This document shows, one piece after another, positions 8,655 to 16,359 of a stretch of 64,000 nucleotides of DNA. The translations under genes were made by a program, and so were the position numbers. Location: positions 1,984,001-2,048,000 of the forward strand of contig NZ_CP015772.1 of the NCBI RefSeq assembly GCF_001654455.1, in the 5' to 3' direction. Position 1 is the stretch's first letter, and each line of letters begins with the position of its first letter. Source of the stretch: Niabella ginsenosidivorans (GTDB lineage: Bacteria > Bacteroidota > Bacteroidia > Chitinophagales > Chitinophagaceae). The notes below the pieces were generated by a model, which had not been told where the DNA came from, ran no database searches, and saw only the letters and a list, made by a program, of their open reading frames with translations.

Positions 8655-8777
8655 TTTCTTTTTTGGGCATGCCCCCGACCCGCCATGCATTAAGATCCAC
8701 GCACACGGCGGCGGCCGCCCTTTCTATCCCTCACGCGGTATCCGTGTTATAAACCCGGTTTGCATTTTTATAAAGGC
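8655..8777 (+). repeat. Composite GC-rich interspersed repeat, copy B (shorter)
   Basis: TTTTCTTTTTTGGGCATGCC starts the copy, which keeps the 3' blocks CTATCCCTCACGCGG and TATAAACCCGGTTTGC but lacks most of the middle (no GGTCGGGCTATCCGC). It lies upstream of the RAYT start codon, so copies A and B flank the transposase gene in the same orientation. Confidence 0.8.
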
Positions 8778-8910
8778 CACCGGTCTGGTGTAAAGGTTTT
8801 GGGCTGGGACAAGGCGGGACCTGCACGACACGGACCTTTCTTCCACCATCCAGAGCGCAGCGTGCCGCTACACCCACGTGCACCCTTCTTTATAAAGGCC
8901 ACCGGCCTGG
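8767..8910 (+). repeat. Pair of 22-bp direct repeats, 122 bp apart
   Basis: TTTATAAAGGCCACCGG followed by TCTGG at 8767-8788 and by CCTGG at 8889-8910; 21 of 22 positions agree. The first copy overlaps the end of composite repeat B. The 100 bases between contain no gene I can support. A further hairpin, ATCCGAA/TTCGGAT, lies at 8932-8947. Confidence 0.75.
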
Positions 8911-9034
8911 CTGGGTTGCTTACAACTCCGGATCCGAACATTCGGATTATTCCGGAGACCGGGACATGTTGCGGAGCACAGGAGTGCCGGCGGCACGGCG
9001 CATAAAGGAGCTGCCTCCTGTGTTGCAAACGGGT

Positions 9035-10342
9035 TTACCGGGTGTTGAATGTTACGGTATATTTTTCGGCTTTTAGCGGGTAGCCCTCTTTTGATCTGAA
9101 ACTTTTGTCCGTTATAATAAACCCGTATTCCTTACCCGGCAGCAAGGCAACGCTTAGCACACAGGTTTTGTTATTATTTTCAAAACCGATTACCTTTTTT
9201 ATGGGGAAATAGTCTTTCCCTTTTTCCGGGTAGTCGAAGGAGTAGCAGTTGCCCGGCATCATTTCTTTGGAAAACGTTATCCGCAGTTCGGTTATTTTAG
9301 GGTCGGCATTGGTAGCACCATCGTTAAACGGTTCCATTTTTACAAAGTAGGGAAACTTTTTTTTGTATTCCCTAACCAATTGCTCCTTATTTACTTTTTT
9401 GTAAAATTTTGATTGGGTAAGGAACTGCTCAACCGCTTTGTTGTTGCTATAGTCCAGTTCAATAATCGTTTTTATCGCCTGCTTTTTGTCCGCCGCCTGC
9501 CGGTAGTAAGATTTACAAATTTCATAACCGATGAAATACCCCAGATCTGCCGTATCGCCTTTTTGCGCGCCATTATACAGCCAGTTAGCATCATAGCCCA
9601 TAAACATGTCCTTTTTAAACTGCTCTTTTATTTTGGCCCTGTGCAGGTTGCCATACAATATATAGGGCCGTTGCAGGGGCTGACCAAGCACCAGCTCTGC
9701 CATAAAATCACAAGCGCCTTCCTTAATGGATTTATTAAGCAACTGATAACTGTAATTTGCCTTTTGCTGGGTATGGATGTATTCGTGTATGTTAAAATAC
9801 AGGATGTCTTCGGCAGACTGCCTGGCAAACGTGTTCTTCAGCCATTGCCAGTCGGTATTAAATTCAGACACATCAACATCCGGCGTACCAGCCGCTATTT
9901 CTGCACCCACCAGCACCCTGTCGTTAAGCGTGGTTCCCCCTGCCTGCAGCCCGCCAATGGTAAAATACATGTTGGCATCCTTTAAGCCGGGGTAAAGGCT
10001 TTTAAGGTGTTGCACCCCTTTATTTAGCGCCGCCGTTTTATTTTTTATAGCTAATGTGTGTGGCCTTATGGCATTCCAAAACCGGGGATAGGCATCAATA
10101 AGTTTTACATACCCGGTATCGGTATAGTTTTCAATTTTCATAAAAGCCTTCAGGCCTTCGGTGCCTTTTTCAATATACAGCTTGTTTATAAAGTATATTT
10201 TTTTAGCATAATCATTGGTTTGGCGGATGCTGTCAAAAGCAATCCAAAAGTTATCAATATCAGCAGTAACTACTTTATTGGCAGGTTGGGCGTAGGCACC
10301 GGCGGTGGCCAGTATCAGAAAGGCGGTTACTGCTTTTTTCAT
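9035..10342 (-). CDS. Secreted zinc metallopeptidase, DUF2268/GldB-like, with C-terminal Ig-like domain
   Basis: 435 aa read leftward. Residues 1-19 are a signal peptide ending AGAYAQ. The middle contains HEYIHTQQ near residue 187, an HExxH zinc site, followed about 20 residues on by KEGACDFMAEL, whose Glu is a likely third ligand; this is the pattern of DUF2268-type putative zinc proteases, a group related to GldB. The last 90 residues (ITELRITFSKEMMPG to the end) look like a Big_5-type Ig-like beta-sandwich. It should be a periplasmic or surface peptidase of unknown substrate. Stands alone between the RAYT region and the XRE module. Confidence 0.75.
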   Translation of the reverse strand: MKKAVTAFLILATAGAYAQPANKVVTADIDNFWIAFDSIRQTNDYAKKIYFINKLYIEKGTEGLKAFMKIENYTDTGYVKLIDAYPRFWNAIRPHTLAIKNKTAALNKGVQHLKSLYPGLKDANMYFTIGGLQAGGTTLNDRVLVGAEIAAGTPDVDVSEFNTDWQWLKNTFARQSAEDILYFNIHEYIHTQQKANYSYQLLNKSIKEGACDFMAELVLGQPLQRPYILYGNLHRAKIKEQFKKDMFMGYDANWLYNGAQKGDTADLGYFIGYEICKSYYRQAADKKQAIKTIIELDYSNNKAVEQFLTQSKFYKKVNKEQLVREYKKKFPYFVKMEPFNDGATNADPKITELRITFSKEMMPGNCYSFDYPEKGKDYFPIKKVIGFENNNKTCVLSVALLPGKEYGFIITDKSFRSKEGYPLKAEKYTVTFNTR

Positions 10343-10836
10343 ATTTTTTTACGTTAACGGCGGCAAATGATCACCACCTCAAATATATGCGAAAGTTTTC
10401 GTATTCTATTACCCGGCAGCATTATCCCGGGGGTAAATAATACAACCCCGGGGTGAGCAGCACCGGAGGTGCGGAGCGTAAGGGTGAAGCCATCGAAGAC
10501 TTCTTTTACCCGGGACAAAGCTTTACGGGCTGCCTCGCAAAACAATCACACACCATTGCATCTATGGCTTTCTAAAGCTGCAAACAACCCGTTAAAGTGA
10601 GGAATTGAATACAACAAGTTATAAAATGCACAACAAATAGTCACGCTTAAGCGCTTCTGTTATAATAAATTAGCAAAGCATTGCGGCGGCCCCTTAGCAG
10701 CTGCCGCAGCGCACGGGGTACAACGCTTATTTATTTAAAACAAAACTGTTATGAAACAACGCTTACACCTGGCCGCACGGCCGCCTGCCGCCGGCATCCG
10801 TAACACTCCCCATCGATGGAAATTGCAGAAAAACTT
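10343..10836. other. Intergenic stretch before the 15-bp array
   Basis: No gene supported. 10425-10480 contains CCCGGGGGTAAAT and CCCCGGGGTGAGCAGCACCGG, a GC-rich repeat-like text of the type scattered through Bacteroidota intergenic DNA. 10600-10680 is A+T-rich and may hold a promoter. No terminator for the metallopeptidase gene is needed here because that gene reads leftward from 10342. Confidence 0.3.
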
Positions 10837-10909
10837 GTGTCAAACAAAACAGTGTCAGCATTGCGATGACACAAAACGGGTTGACACAAAATTGTGTCCA
10901 CCAAAATAG
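10751..10909 (+). CDS. Doubtful 52-residue ORF overlapping the 15-bp array
   Basis: ATG at 10751 to TAG at 10907-10909. The second half is translated from the 15-bp periodic array and so shows a five-residue rhythm rich in Cys, Thr and Lys (LCQTKQCQHCDDTKRVDTKL). There is no clear ribosome binding site and no known family. It may simply be a by-product of the DNA repeat; listed because the periodicity could equally have arisen from a repeated peptide. Confidence 0.15.
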   Translation: MKQRLHLAARPPAAGIRNTPHRWKLQKNLCQTKQCQHCDDTKRVDTKLCPPK

Positions 10910-10929
10910 TGTCAGCAAAAAAATGACAC
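10837..10929. repeat. Array of seven GTGTCA/TGACAC hexamers with 15-bp period
   Basis: Hexamers start at 10837 (GTGTCA), 10852 (GTGTCA), 10867 (TGACAC), 10882 (TGACAC), 10894 (GTGTCC), 10909 (GTGTCA) and 10924 (TGACAC): steps of 15, 15, 15, 12, 15 and 15. Spacers are mostly A-rich nine-mers. The array ends 62 bases before the XRE-type gene start, so it could be a multi-site operator for that regulator. A second array of the same geometry but different core lies at 31421-31527. Confidence 0.8.
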
Positions 10930-10991
10930 GCCGGGGGCGCACACAGATCATCTTTTAAAACAACAACAAGCACCCTTAAAAAACACAACCC

Positions 10992-11549
10992 ATGAAGTTA
11001 TTGAGGATCCAGTTACAGCTAAGTCAGCGGGAGCTGGCAACGCTTATAAATGTATCGCGCAGCACCATTACCATGTACGAAAAAGGCTGGCGCAACCTGC
11101 CTTCTGAAGCTATGATAAAGCTCCTCCAGCTGGAGGCCCTGCACCAGCAGCTGCTATTAAAAAAAGCGTTATCCAGCCGGCAATTGCAAACCTTTTTGCA
11201 ACCCCGCATGCAAAAGGTAGAAAAAGCGCTGAACGCGCATGCACAGCGGGCTGCGGCCGATGCAACAAGGGTAGCTTATAAGCTAACCCAAATGCAGGAG
11301 CATTATGCACAGCTGCACCAAAAGCTGGCCTTTATACACCACCTTATGGAGGCGGCAACGCCCGGCAGCAGGCAACTGAGCCGCCTGCAGGATATGGAGG
11401 AGAACGTGCTGGAAGCCATGAGCAGTTGCAGCCCAGACAGGCAGCTGCTGGTGCAGTATAAATTATCCCTCCTAAAAGCCCGGCAGCAGGCTGCCCTGCG
11501 CATAAAGGATGCCGCCCGGCAGGGCGGGGCGGATGTTAAACTATATTAA
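10992..11549 (+). CDS. XRE-type helix-turn-helix protein with long helical C-terminus
   Basis: 185 aa. Residues 1-50 form an XRE/Cro-type helix-turn-helix (LQLSQRELATLINVSRSTIT then MYEKGWRNLPS). The rest, residues 60-180, is rich in Gln, Leu, Ala and Lys with heptad character and no Pro or Gly runs, indicating long helices or a coiled coil. It is followed after 78 bases by a frameshifted gene that also encodes a coiled-coil protein. The 15-bp array directly upstream is the obvious candidate for its binding sites. Specific function is unknown; it is not a recognisable restriction-controller or phage repressor. Confidence 0.7.
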   Translation: MKLLRIQLQLSQRELATLINVSRSTITMYEKGWRNLPSEAMIKLLQLEALHQQLLLKKALSSRQLQTFLQPRMQKVEKALNAHAQRAAADATRVAYKLTQMQEHYAQLHQKLAFIHHLMEAATPGSRQLSRLQDMEENVLEAMSSCSPDRQLLVQYKLSLLKARQQAALRIKDAARQGGADVKLY

Positions 11550-11627
11550 ATACAACGCAGGGCTATTGCGCCGGTGTAAAGGGCGGGGTAGGTTTGGGTA
11601 TTCATTCACCCTTTAAATGTAGAGAAA

Positions 11628-12043
11628 ATGGCTAATTATTCATTTGATCAGCTCCTCACTGCTGCCGACTTTGATGCGGTACTCAGCATTGCCCGTAAGG
11701 AACAAAGGACCTCGACTGGCGAAAACTTTCCCTGGAGCGCCAAAAACAACAGTATGCGGAAAACGCCGTGGAGATCAGCACCGAGCTGGCGGCCAAGCAG
11801 GCAGAGCTGGCCGCGCTGGACGGTATTATTGCCGGCCTGCCGGAGGGCGACCTTAAGAAGGAGCACGAAAAAAGACGGCGGCGTACGGAGTACAGCATTT
11901 CCCTGCTTACGGACCGTAAAACCAACTACGGCGCCGTAGCCCTGCTGGAAAAGGAGTACGACCTGGAGCGGGTGCTGCGGGAGCTGGAGGAAACGGCTGC
12001 GTTTATTACCGAGCTGCAAAACCGCCGGCCTGGCGAGCTTTAG
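11628..12043 (+). pseudogene. Coiled-coil protein gene with one-base frameshift
   Basis: ATG at 11628 starts MANYSFDQLLTAADFDAVLS in one frame; from about 11705 the coding signal continues in another frame (KDLDWRKLSLERQKQQYAEN, then heptad-rich sequence) to the stop at 12041-12043. Adding one A to the CAAAGG run at 11703-11708 restores a single open frame of about 138 codons reading ARKEQKDLDW, so the lesion is a one-base homopolymer deletion. The restored product is a small charged, largely helical protein without a known domain. It follows the XRE gene and ends at a terminator, so the two form a transcription unit. It may be a true pseudogene or an assembly error. Confidence 0.65.
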
Positions 12044-12055
12044 CCAGGCACAAGG

Positions 12056-12080
12056 GCCGCCCACGGGGGCGGCTTTTTTT
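12056..12080 (+). terminator. Rho-independent terminator after the XRE module
   Basis: GCCGCCC at 12056-12062 pairs with GGGCGGC at 12067-12073, followed by seven T. It lies 13 bases after the stop of the coiled-coil gene. Confidence 0.85.
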
Positions 12081-12124
12081 ATGCCGCTTTAAAAGGCCAG
12101 GGCCATTGGCGGGGCAGTGGTTTT

Positions 12125-12297
12125 CTTTTTTTGGGCGTGCCCCCGGCCTGCCCAAGCATCCCGATAGCTATCGGGACCCACACACGGGCCAGGGTCGGGC
12201 TATGCAGGGGTGCCGTGCTGCGCACCGGCCCCGCCGCGGCGGGGCCGCCCTTTCTATCCCTCACGCGGGCATCCGATCAGTAAACCCAGTTAAGAGA
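12125..12297 (+). repeat. Composite GC-rich interspersed repeat, copy C, with two inner palindromes
   Basis: Begins CTTTTTTTGGGCGTGCCCCC, has AGGGTCGGGCTATGC in the middle and CTATCCCTCACGCGGGCATC near the end. Two perfect palindromes sit in its variable parts: TCCCGATAGCTATCGGGA at 12159-12176 and GGCCCCGCCGCGGCGGGGCC at 12227-12246. It marks the left edge of the A+T-rich type I restriction island, whose right edge carries copy D in the opposite orientation. Confidence 0.85.
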
Positions 12298-12314
12298 TAA
12301 AGAAGCGTAATCCT

Positions 12315-12455
12315 CTAATCTTTAGGTTTGTGTTTGTGAGGTTTTAGTGGTGGATATTGAGGCTTCTTTTCAGGAGTAACCCTTCTCCTTTTATCTAACT
12401 CCCCGTTATCTTTTTTTGGTTTTGGCCCAGGTTTAATAGCTTCATTTTTTTTCAT
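12315..12455 (-). CDS. Small basic Lys/Pro-rich hypothetical protein (46 aa)
   Basis: Open frame read leftward from ATG at 12453-12455 to TAG at 12315-12317. The peptide starts MKKNEAIKPGPKPKK and ends PPLKPHKHKPKD, so about a third of it is Lys or Arg and a fifth is Pro; it would be disordered and could bind nucleic acid. No family is recognised. Coding is suggested by its uninterrupted frame in A-rich DNA and by its place between the repeat and the restriction operon, but is not proven. Confidence 0.35.
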   Translation of the reverse strand: MKKNEAIKPGPKPKKDNGELDKRRRVTPEKKPQYPPLKPHKHKPKD

Positions 12456-12726
12456 ACTAAATTGTTTTAATCAAGATATTTAATACTACAAGTATAGTAA
12501 ACTGCCAGGTTATATATTTACGGTTTTCCGTAATGGCGTAAGTTTAGTTTCAGCAGTAAACGGTACAGACTAAGACTACCTATAATAACTAGTAAAGAGA
12601 AAATGCTGTATAAAGAAATATAAGCTTTAAGTATAAATTGAGCAGTTAAGTAAAGATCGTATCGCTTGCTTAATTTATCCCACAGTGGATGAGACTTTTT
12701 ACAAAAGATTGGAATTTTTACCTAGC

Positions 12727-12757
12727 TTTCAATTATATTTACAATTAGATATATTTG
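12727..12757 (+). promoter_or_regulatory. Probable Bacteroidota-type promoter of the type I restriction operon
   Basis: TATATTTG at 12750-12757 matches the TAnnTTTG -7 element, with a TTTC at 12727-12730 at the right distance for a weak -33 TTTG. Transcription would begin near 12764, which argues that the regulator gene starts at ATG 12785 and not at the in-frame ATG 12755 located inside the promoter. Confidence 0.45.
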
Positions 12758-12784
12758 CATAATGTGCAGATTAATTTACACAAT

Positions 12785-12982
12785 ATGAAGATCAATCGCC
12801 TCAAAAGTGTTTTGGCAGAACACTCTAAAACCAATAAATGGTTAGCCGAACAGTTAAGTAAAAACGAAACCACTGTTTCACGCTGGTGCACCAATGAAGT
12901 GCAACCATCTGTAGAAACACTGGCTACAATAGCCAAGCTGCTAAAAATAGATGTAAGAGAATTATTAAATCCAACGAAGTAG
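12785..12982 (+). CDS. XRE-family regulator of the type I restriction operon
   Basis: 65-aa protein that is almost entirely one helix-turn-helix domain: NKWLAEQLSKNETTVSRWCT is the recognition unit and LLKIDVRELL the closing helix. Such small Cro-like proteins with WCTNEVQPS after the second helix are common as the first gene of Bacteroidota restriction-modification operons and probably control the timing of hsd expression. The gene sits 8 bases ahead of hsdM on the same strand. A start 30 bases upstream is possible in frame but would lie within the promoter. Confidence 0.8.
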   Translation: MKINRLKSVLAEHSKTNKWLAEQLSKNETTVSRWCTNEVQPSVETLATIAKLLKIDVRELLNPTK

Positions 12983-12990
12983 AAAGAAGA

Positions 12991-15048
12991 ATGATAACAA
13001 AACAAGCACTAGGCAGCACGCTTTTTGGGATGGCTGACATTTTAAGAGATAAAGTCGAAGATTACAAAGCCTATATTTTATCACTGTTATTTTTTAAGCG
13101 ACTTTCAGATAATTAAGAATGGGAATCGGAAAATGGTATAAAAGAGTTTGTTGAAGAACATAAAAGACAGCCAACAGAGAAGGAGAAAAATAAAATTTTA
13201 GAAAAAAAGCACGATTTTAAAATTCCTGAAGGCTGTTTCTGGAAAGATGTTCGGAATGCTTCTATTGATAAAAAGAACGAGGCTTTACATAAAGCAGTAA
13301 ACGGTATTGCAGAAGCTAATGTAGATAAAGACGGAAAGTTCTTCCTTAAAGGAGTTATTAATACCGTACGTTGGAACGAACCAGCTCCGGACGGATCGGG
13401 AGGAAAGAAACTCGACCCGCAAGTATTACATTTGTTGGTGAGCTATCTGGATGCCGTAGACTTAAGCAATAAAAATGCTTCGGTAGATGTATTGGGAGAT
13501 GCTTATGAATACCTGATCAAACGTTTTGCAGATGAAAATAAAGGTGGTACCACTGCCGGCCAATTTTATACCCCACAGGAAGTAGTGGATATTATTGTTC
13601 GTTATCTAAAACCTCAGAAAAATGATACCATCTATGATCCCACATGTGGTTCAGGTGGTTTTCTGATTAATGCCGCTAAATATTGTAAAACCAATTATGG
13701 TACACAAAAAGCGGTTCGTTTATTTGGTCAGGAAGATGTATGGAATACCTGGGCGATTGCCAATATCAATATGATCTTGCATGGATTAGATGCGAGAATT
13801 GAAAAAGGCGATACGCTCAAAGATCCCAAATTTGTGGATGAAGAAAATGAATTACTGATTCGGAAGTTCCATAAAGTAATGGCTAATTTCCCTTTCTCCC
13901 AGGAAAACTGGTGGAAAAATGGTGAACCTAAAAAAGATGCGAAAGGGAAAGCGGTCAACAAAAAAGACGGTTCACCACAATTAGAATATCCGGGTAAAGA
14001 AAAATTCAATGATCCGTATGAACGATTTGAATACGGATTGCCACCATTTTCTAATGGGGACTTCGCCTTTTTACAGCATATCGTAGCCTCGCTCAACGAA
14101 AACGGTAAAGCAGGGGTAGTTTGTCCGCAGGGCGTTTTGTTCAGAGGACAACCGGAAAAAACGGAAGAGGAAGATGGGCAAAATCGAAAAGCAGATGATG
14201 AATATTTGATTCGCAGAGGATTCTTGCAAGGCGCAGTTGACATCAATGGCGAATTTACACAAATGAAAAACATTGTAGACGCCATTGTCGTATTACCCGG
14301 TAACCTGTTTTACGGAACCACTATTCCCGGTGCAATCTTTTTTGTAGATAAAAATAAGCCCGAAGACCGCAAGGATAAGGTCTTAATGGTATATGCTGCC
14401 AAAGAAGGCTGGTATAAGGAAGAACCTAATATGAACGTCTTGTTGCCACATGATATACTGCGCATTTCTACTATACTGGAAAGCTGGGGTGATTTAGAAA
14501 TTGCTAAAGAACACATCGCCCTGCAAAAGACCCGTTTGTGGGGGATGATACAAGAAGATCTGGGCTTTAAGATTTCTGAAATAGAAGAAGATTACCAGGA
14601 TGATATTGAATTATTAACTACAAAAGTAGAAAAAGCAAAAGACGCCATACTGCAAAAAGAAAACGAGGGGAAAGCTATTACAAAAAACCAATTAAAAACT
14701 TTGGAAACAGCCAATGCTGCATTAGAAAAAGTGTTGAAACAAAAAGCAGATAAATTGCTGGCGGCTCACGAGCAAGCAGCAAAAGAACGCAAAGCCATTG
14801 ACGATGTGGAAGTGGAATTATTAACCATACTGCAAGATGCTGAACTGCGTAAGCGTTATTTTTCCGTGGTGGATATGGACGAGCTGGAAGAAAATGAGTT
14901 TAACCTCAATATTCCCCGTTACGTAGATACATTTGAACCCGAAGAAGAAATAAACCTTACTGAAGCAATTGCAGAATTTAATAATGTAATTGGTAAAGAA
15001 AACCAATTGGACAAAACCATTGCTGAACTTTTAAAATTGATAAAGTGA
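12991..15048 (+). pseudogene. hsdM: Type I restriction-modification methyltransferase HsdM, with in-frame TAA at codon 42
   Basis: The frame from ATG 12991 to TGA 15046-15048 encodes 685 residues except that codon 42 is TAA (13114-13116), within FFKRLSDN*EWE where relatives carry an aromatic residue; one base change from TAT or TAC would explain it. Reading goes on in the same frame without other lesions. HsdM_N-type helices come first, then the N6-adenine methyltransferase core with motif I DPTCGSGGFLI and motif IV ANFPFS, then a coiled-coil tail (residues about 525-620). HsdM supplies methylation and is also needed for restriction. Without the first 41 residues the protein may not assemble. 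May be a nonsense mutation, a sequencing error or recoding; the downstream genes look intact. Confidence 0.85.
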
Positions 15049-16349
15049 TGGAAATAAAAATTTCAAGGTTGGGTAAGATCAACAAAGCTTATGACACGTT
15101 TGCTTTAAAAGAAGCATTGGTAAAAAATGATGCGGGTGATTGGGGAAGTGAGCCAGATGAAAATGCTTTGGGAATTATCAGAAGTACAAATTTCACAAAT
15201 GAAGGCAAAATTAAACTTGATGATATTGCATATAGAACATTAAAACCAACAAAAGTTATTGAAAAAACAATATATACGAATGATATTCTTATAGAAAGAA
15301 GTGGAGGCAGTGATTCTCAACCAGTCGGGCGAGTATTGTTTGTTGATGATTTTATAGGAAAAGGAGGTTATGCTTTTGCAAATTTTATTCAAAGAATAGC
15401 AGTTAAAAATAATTTTGAATCCAAGTATATTTTTTACTGTCTCCAGCAAATGTATGAAGTTGGGATCACGGCAAGTATGCAAAATCAAACTACGGGGATT
15501 AGAAATTTAGACTGGAAACTATATACAAAAACAATTTTACCTAAACCACCTAAGCCCGAACAAACCGCCATTGCAACTATTTTATCCAAAGTGGATGAAG
15601 CCATAGAAGCAACGGCCCAAAGTATCAAAGCCGCCGAAAAACTCAAAAAAGCTCTGATGCAAAACCTGCTTTCCGGCAAACTCAAACCGGATGGTACCTG
15701 GCGTAAAGCAAATGAGTTTTATGAAGATGAAAAATTTGGAAAAGTTCCAAAAGGTTGGGAAGTGGAAGAAATTGGAAATGTATTAAAAAGAAAAACAGAA
15801 ACAATTGATCCAACTAAAACAAAGGTAGTATTTGATTATGTAGGGTTAGAGCACATAATATCAGGTAGATTTACAAGAGAGGGTAATGGCTTCTCTAATG
15901 AGACATCATCACTTAAAGTATGTTTTAATAAAGGTGATGTTTTATTAGGAAAATTACGTCCGTACTTAAATAAAGTATGGGTCGCTGACATCTCTGGTGT
16001 TGGATCTACTGAGTTTTTAGTTTTTGAAAAAAGTGATTCAGTTCTCTGGGGATATTTCAATTTTCAAATGAAACGTTTTTTAAATTTCACACAATCCGTT
16101 ACAGCAGGAACTCAACATCCCAGAGCTAGCTGGAAAGACATAAAACGTTACTTGATTTTAATTCCATCAAATAAATTAGAATTAATTAGCATAATAAATA
16201 AAATATTAGTTGTAGATAAGAGGATTCAAAAAAAACAAGCCAAAATCAAAACCTTGGAGCGTCTAAAAAAATCATTAATGCAACAATTGCTGACCGGTAA
16301 AAAACGCTTGTCAGAAGAAACTATAGCACATATCAACCAAACCCTATAA
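15048..16349 (+). CDS. hsdS: Type I restriction-modification specificity subunit HsdS
   Basis: 433 aa from ATG 15048, overlapping the hsdM stop by one base (GTGATGG; GTG 15045 is the alternative). The protein has the usual two target-recognition domains, each followed by a conserved helical spacer. The first spacer contains PKPEQTAIATILSKVDEAIE and LKKALMQNLLSGKL; the second, at the C-terminus, contains LERLKKSLMQQLLTGKKRL. The recognition domains (residues about 1-165 and 240-375) set the bipartite DNA target, which cannot be read from sequence. A+T content is high in both. Intact. Confidence 0.93.
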   Translation: MEIKISRLGKINKAYDTFALKEALVKNDAGDWGSEPDENALGIIRSTNFTNEGKIKLDDIAYRTLKPTKVIEKTIYTNDILIERSGGSDSQPVGRVLFVDDFIGKGGYAFANFIQRIAVKNNFESKYIFYCLQQMYEVGITASMQNQTTGIRNLDWKLYTKTILPKPPKPEQTAIATILSKVDEAIEATAQSIKAAEKLKKALMQNLLSGKLKPDGTWRKANEFYEDEKFGKVPKGWEVEEIGNVLKRKTETIDPTKTKVVFDYVGLEHIISGRFTREGNGFSNETSSLKVCFNKGDVLLGKLRPYLNKVWVADISGVGSTEFLVFEKSDSVLWGYFNFQMKRFLNFTQSVTAGTQHPRASWKDIKRYLILIPSNKLELISIINKILVVDKRIQKKQAKIKTLERLKKSLMQQLLTGKKRLSEETIAHINQTL

Positions 16350-16359
16350 CCAAAAGCGT

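Noticed and set aside
10837-10929. CRISPR array
   Set aside because: The repeated words are only 6 bases with 9-base spacers, change orientation, and no cas genes are near; the same holds for 31421-31527.
10749-10988. Minus-strand ORF across the 15-bp array as a real protein
   Set aside because: Its residues simply reflect the DNA periodicity (DT and VL units every five residues); no ribosome site and no known family, and the DNA array explains it.
12079-12300. Open frames on both strands inside composite repeat C
   Set aside because: They arise from GC-rich palindromic repeat DNA with few stops and match no protein pattern.
13432-15048. HsdM gene starting at TTG 13432 as an independent gene
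   Set aside because: The same frame is open back to the in-frame TAA at 13114 and continues before it to a convincing ATG at 12991; the conserved N-terminal domain is encoded there.
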